A stretch of DNA of 43,185 nt from an uncultured Ruminococcus sp. (GTDB lineage Bacteria; Bacillota; Clostridia; Oscillospirales; Acutalibacteraceae). Location of the stretch: NCBI GenBank assembly GCA_902765625.1, contig CACXAO010000012.1:1-43185 (forward strand), given 5' to 3'. Below are positions 42,946 to 43,185 of the stretch, one piece after another (positions within the stretch are counted from its first letter, which is position 1; each line of letters begins with the position of its first letter). Position numbers and translations under genes: made by a program. A model generated the notes under the pieces. It was not told the origin of the DNA. It saw only the letters and a program-made list of their open reading frames with translations, and did not search any database.

Positions 42946-43014
42946 TGACTGCATTCGTGACTGCAGTTGACTGTATTTTTGACTGCACTTTAACTTGTTT
43001 TAACCGATTTTAAC
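42946..43014 (+). repeat. Helically phased short repeats, likely recombinase arm sites
   Basis: TGACTGCA occurs at 42946, 42958 and 42980, and TGACTGTA at 42968 (steps of 12, 10 and 12 bases). They are followed by TTTAAC at 42989, 42999 and 43009 (exact 10-base steps). All face one way, so they lie on one DNA face. Together with the nearby excisionase-like gene they resemble an attachment-site arm. The remaining bases to 43185 are AT-rich with two similar GGTCATTTT copies (42872 and 43079) and no gene I can support. Confidence 0.55.
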
Positions 43015-43185
43015 TTTTCTCAACTTAACTATGTAAGTGCTCAGAACCCCAGTGTTTAAGCCATTTTCGGGCATTTTAGGTCATTTTGGAAAAATGTTGA
43101 AAAAACCGCACACTTCCCCTTACCCCAAAGGAACAGCTCTTTGAATATCACGCAGCCTTTTGGAGTCTGTTTTGCTTGTTATAGA

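Noticed and set aside
42946-43014. CRISPR-like array
   Set aside because: Repeat units are only 6-8 bases with a 10-12 base period, with no spacer-sized gaps and no cas genes.

Overview
The window reads as a chromosomal segment of a Gram-positive gut or rumen Clostridia member, most likely Oscillospirales/Ruminococcaceae-like. The pointers are strong AGGAGG ribosome binding sites, sigma-A type promoters, a type III glutamine synthetase, an ammonium transporter fused to a P-II domain, and secreted proteins with modules I associate with Ruminococcus-type genomes. The taxon is an inference; no rRNA or tRNA gene lies in the window.

Left part (1-7,900): a secreted multi-module protein, cysteine synthase cysK divergent from maf, and an arsR / ArsP-like permease / small thioredoxin operon with a palindromic operator. 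Then comes guaA, encoding a glutaminase-less GMP synthase subunit. The end of guaA is abnormal: its conserved last ~16 codons are missing. A 12-base match to the normal guaA end (E-W-E-stop), followed by a terminator, sits 1.2 kb further on. Between them lies an AT-rich insert with integrase-arm-like repeats at both ends and one frameshifted gene. I read this as the scar of an element that integrated at guaA.

Middle part (7,900-24,750): an EAL-domain (c-di-GMP phosphodiesterase) membrane protein interrupted by one in-frame amber codon. It is followed by a nitrogen and amide-nitrogen block: amt-PII fusion, glmS, glnN (type III GS) behind a leader terminator, divergent gltB-gltD-pyrG, and three small ORFs of unknown role.

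Right part (24,750-40,901): about eleven minus-strand genes, tightly spaced or overlapping, that look like one long operon built around a Gram-positive Pel-like exopolysaccharide synthase. In transcription order: CapK/PaaK-like AMP-ligase, acyltransferase, SDR-PelD(TM) protein, PelE-like, PelA-like deacetylase, PelF glycosyltransferase, PelG fused to an extracellular DUF4832-like barrel, a second (degenerate) acyltransferase, a membrane protein with four peptidoglycan-binding repeats, an anchored alpha/beta hydrolase and a DASS anion transporter. The PelD-like protein lacks the GAF-GGDEF c-di-GMP receptor, and the window's only c-di-GMP enzyme gene is broken. This variant Pel machine is the most interesting system here.

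Right edge (41,000-43,185): mobile-element debris. It holds a HipA-like kinase without an adjacent HipB, an excisionase-like HTH gene overlapping a truncated small ORF, and a cluster of helically phased repeats resembling integrase arm sites.
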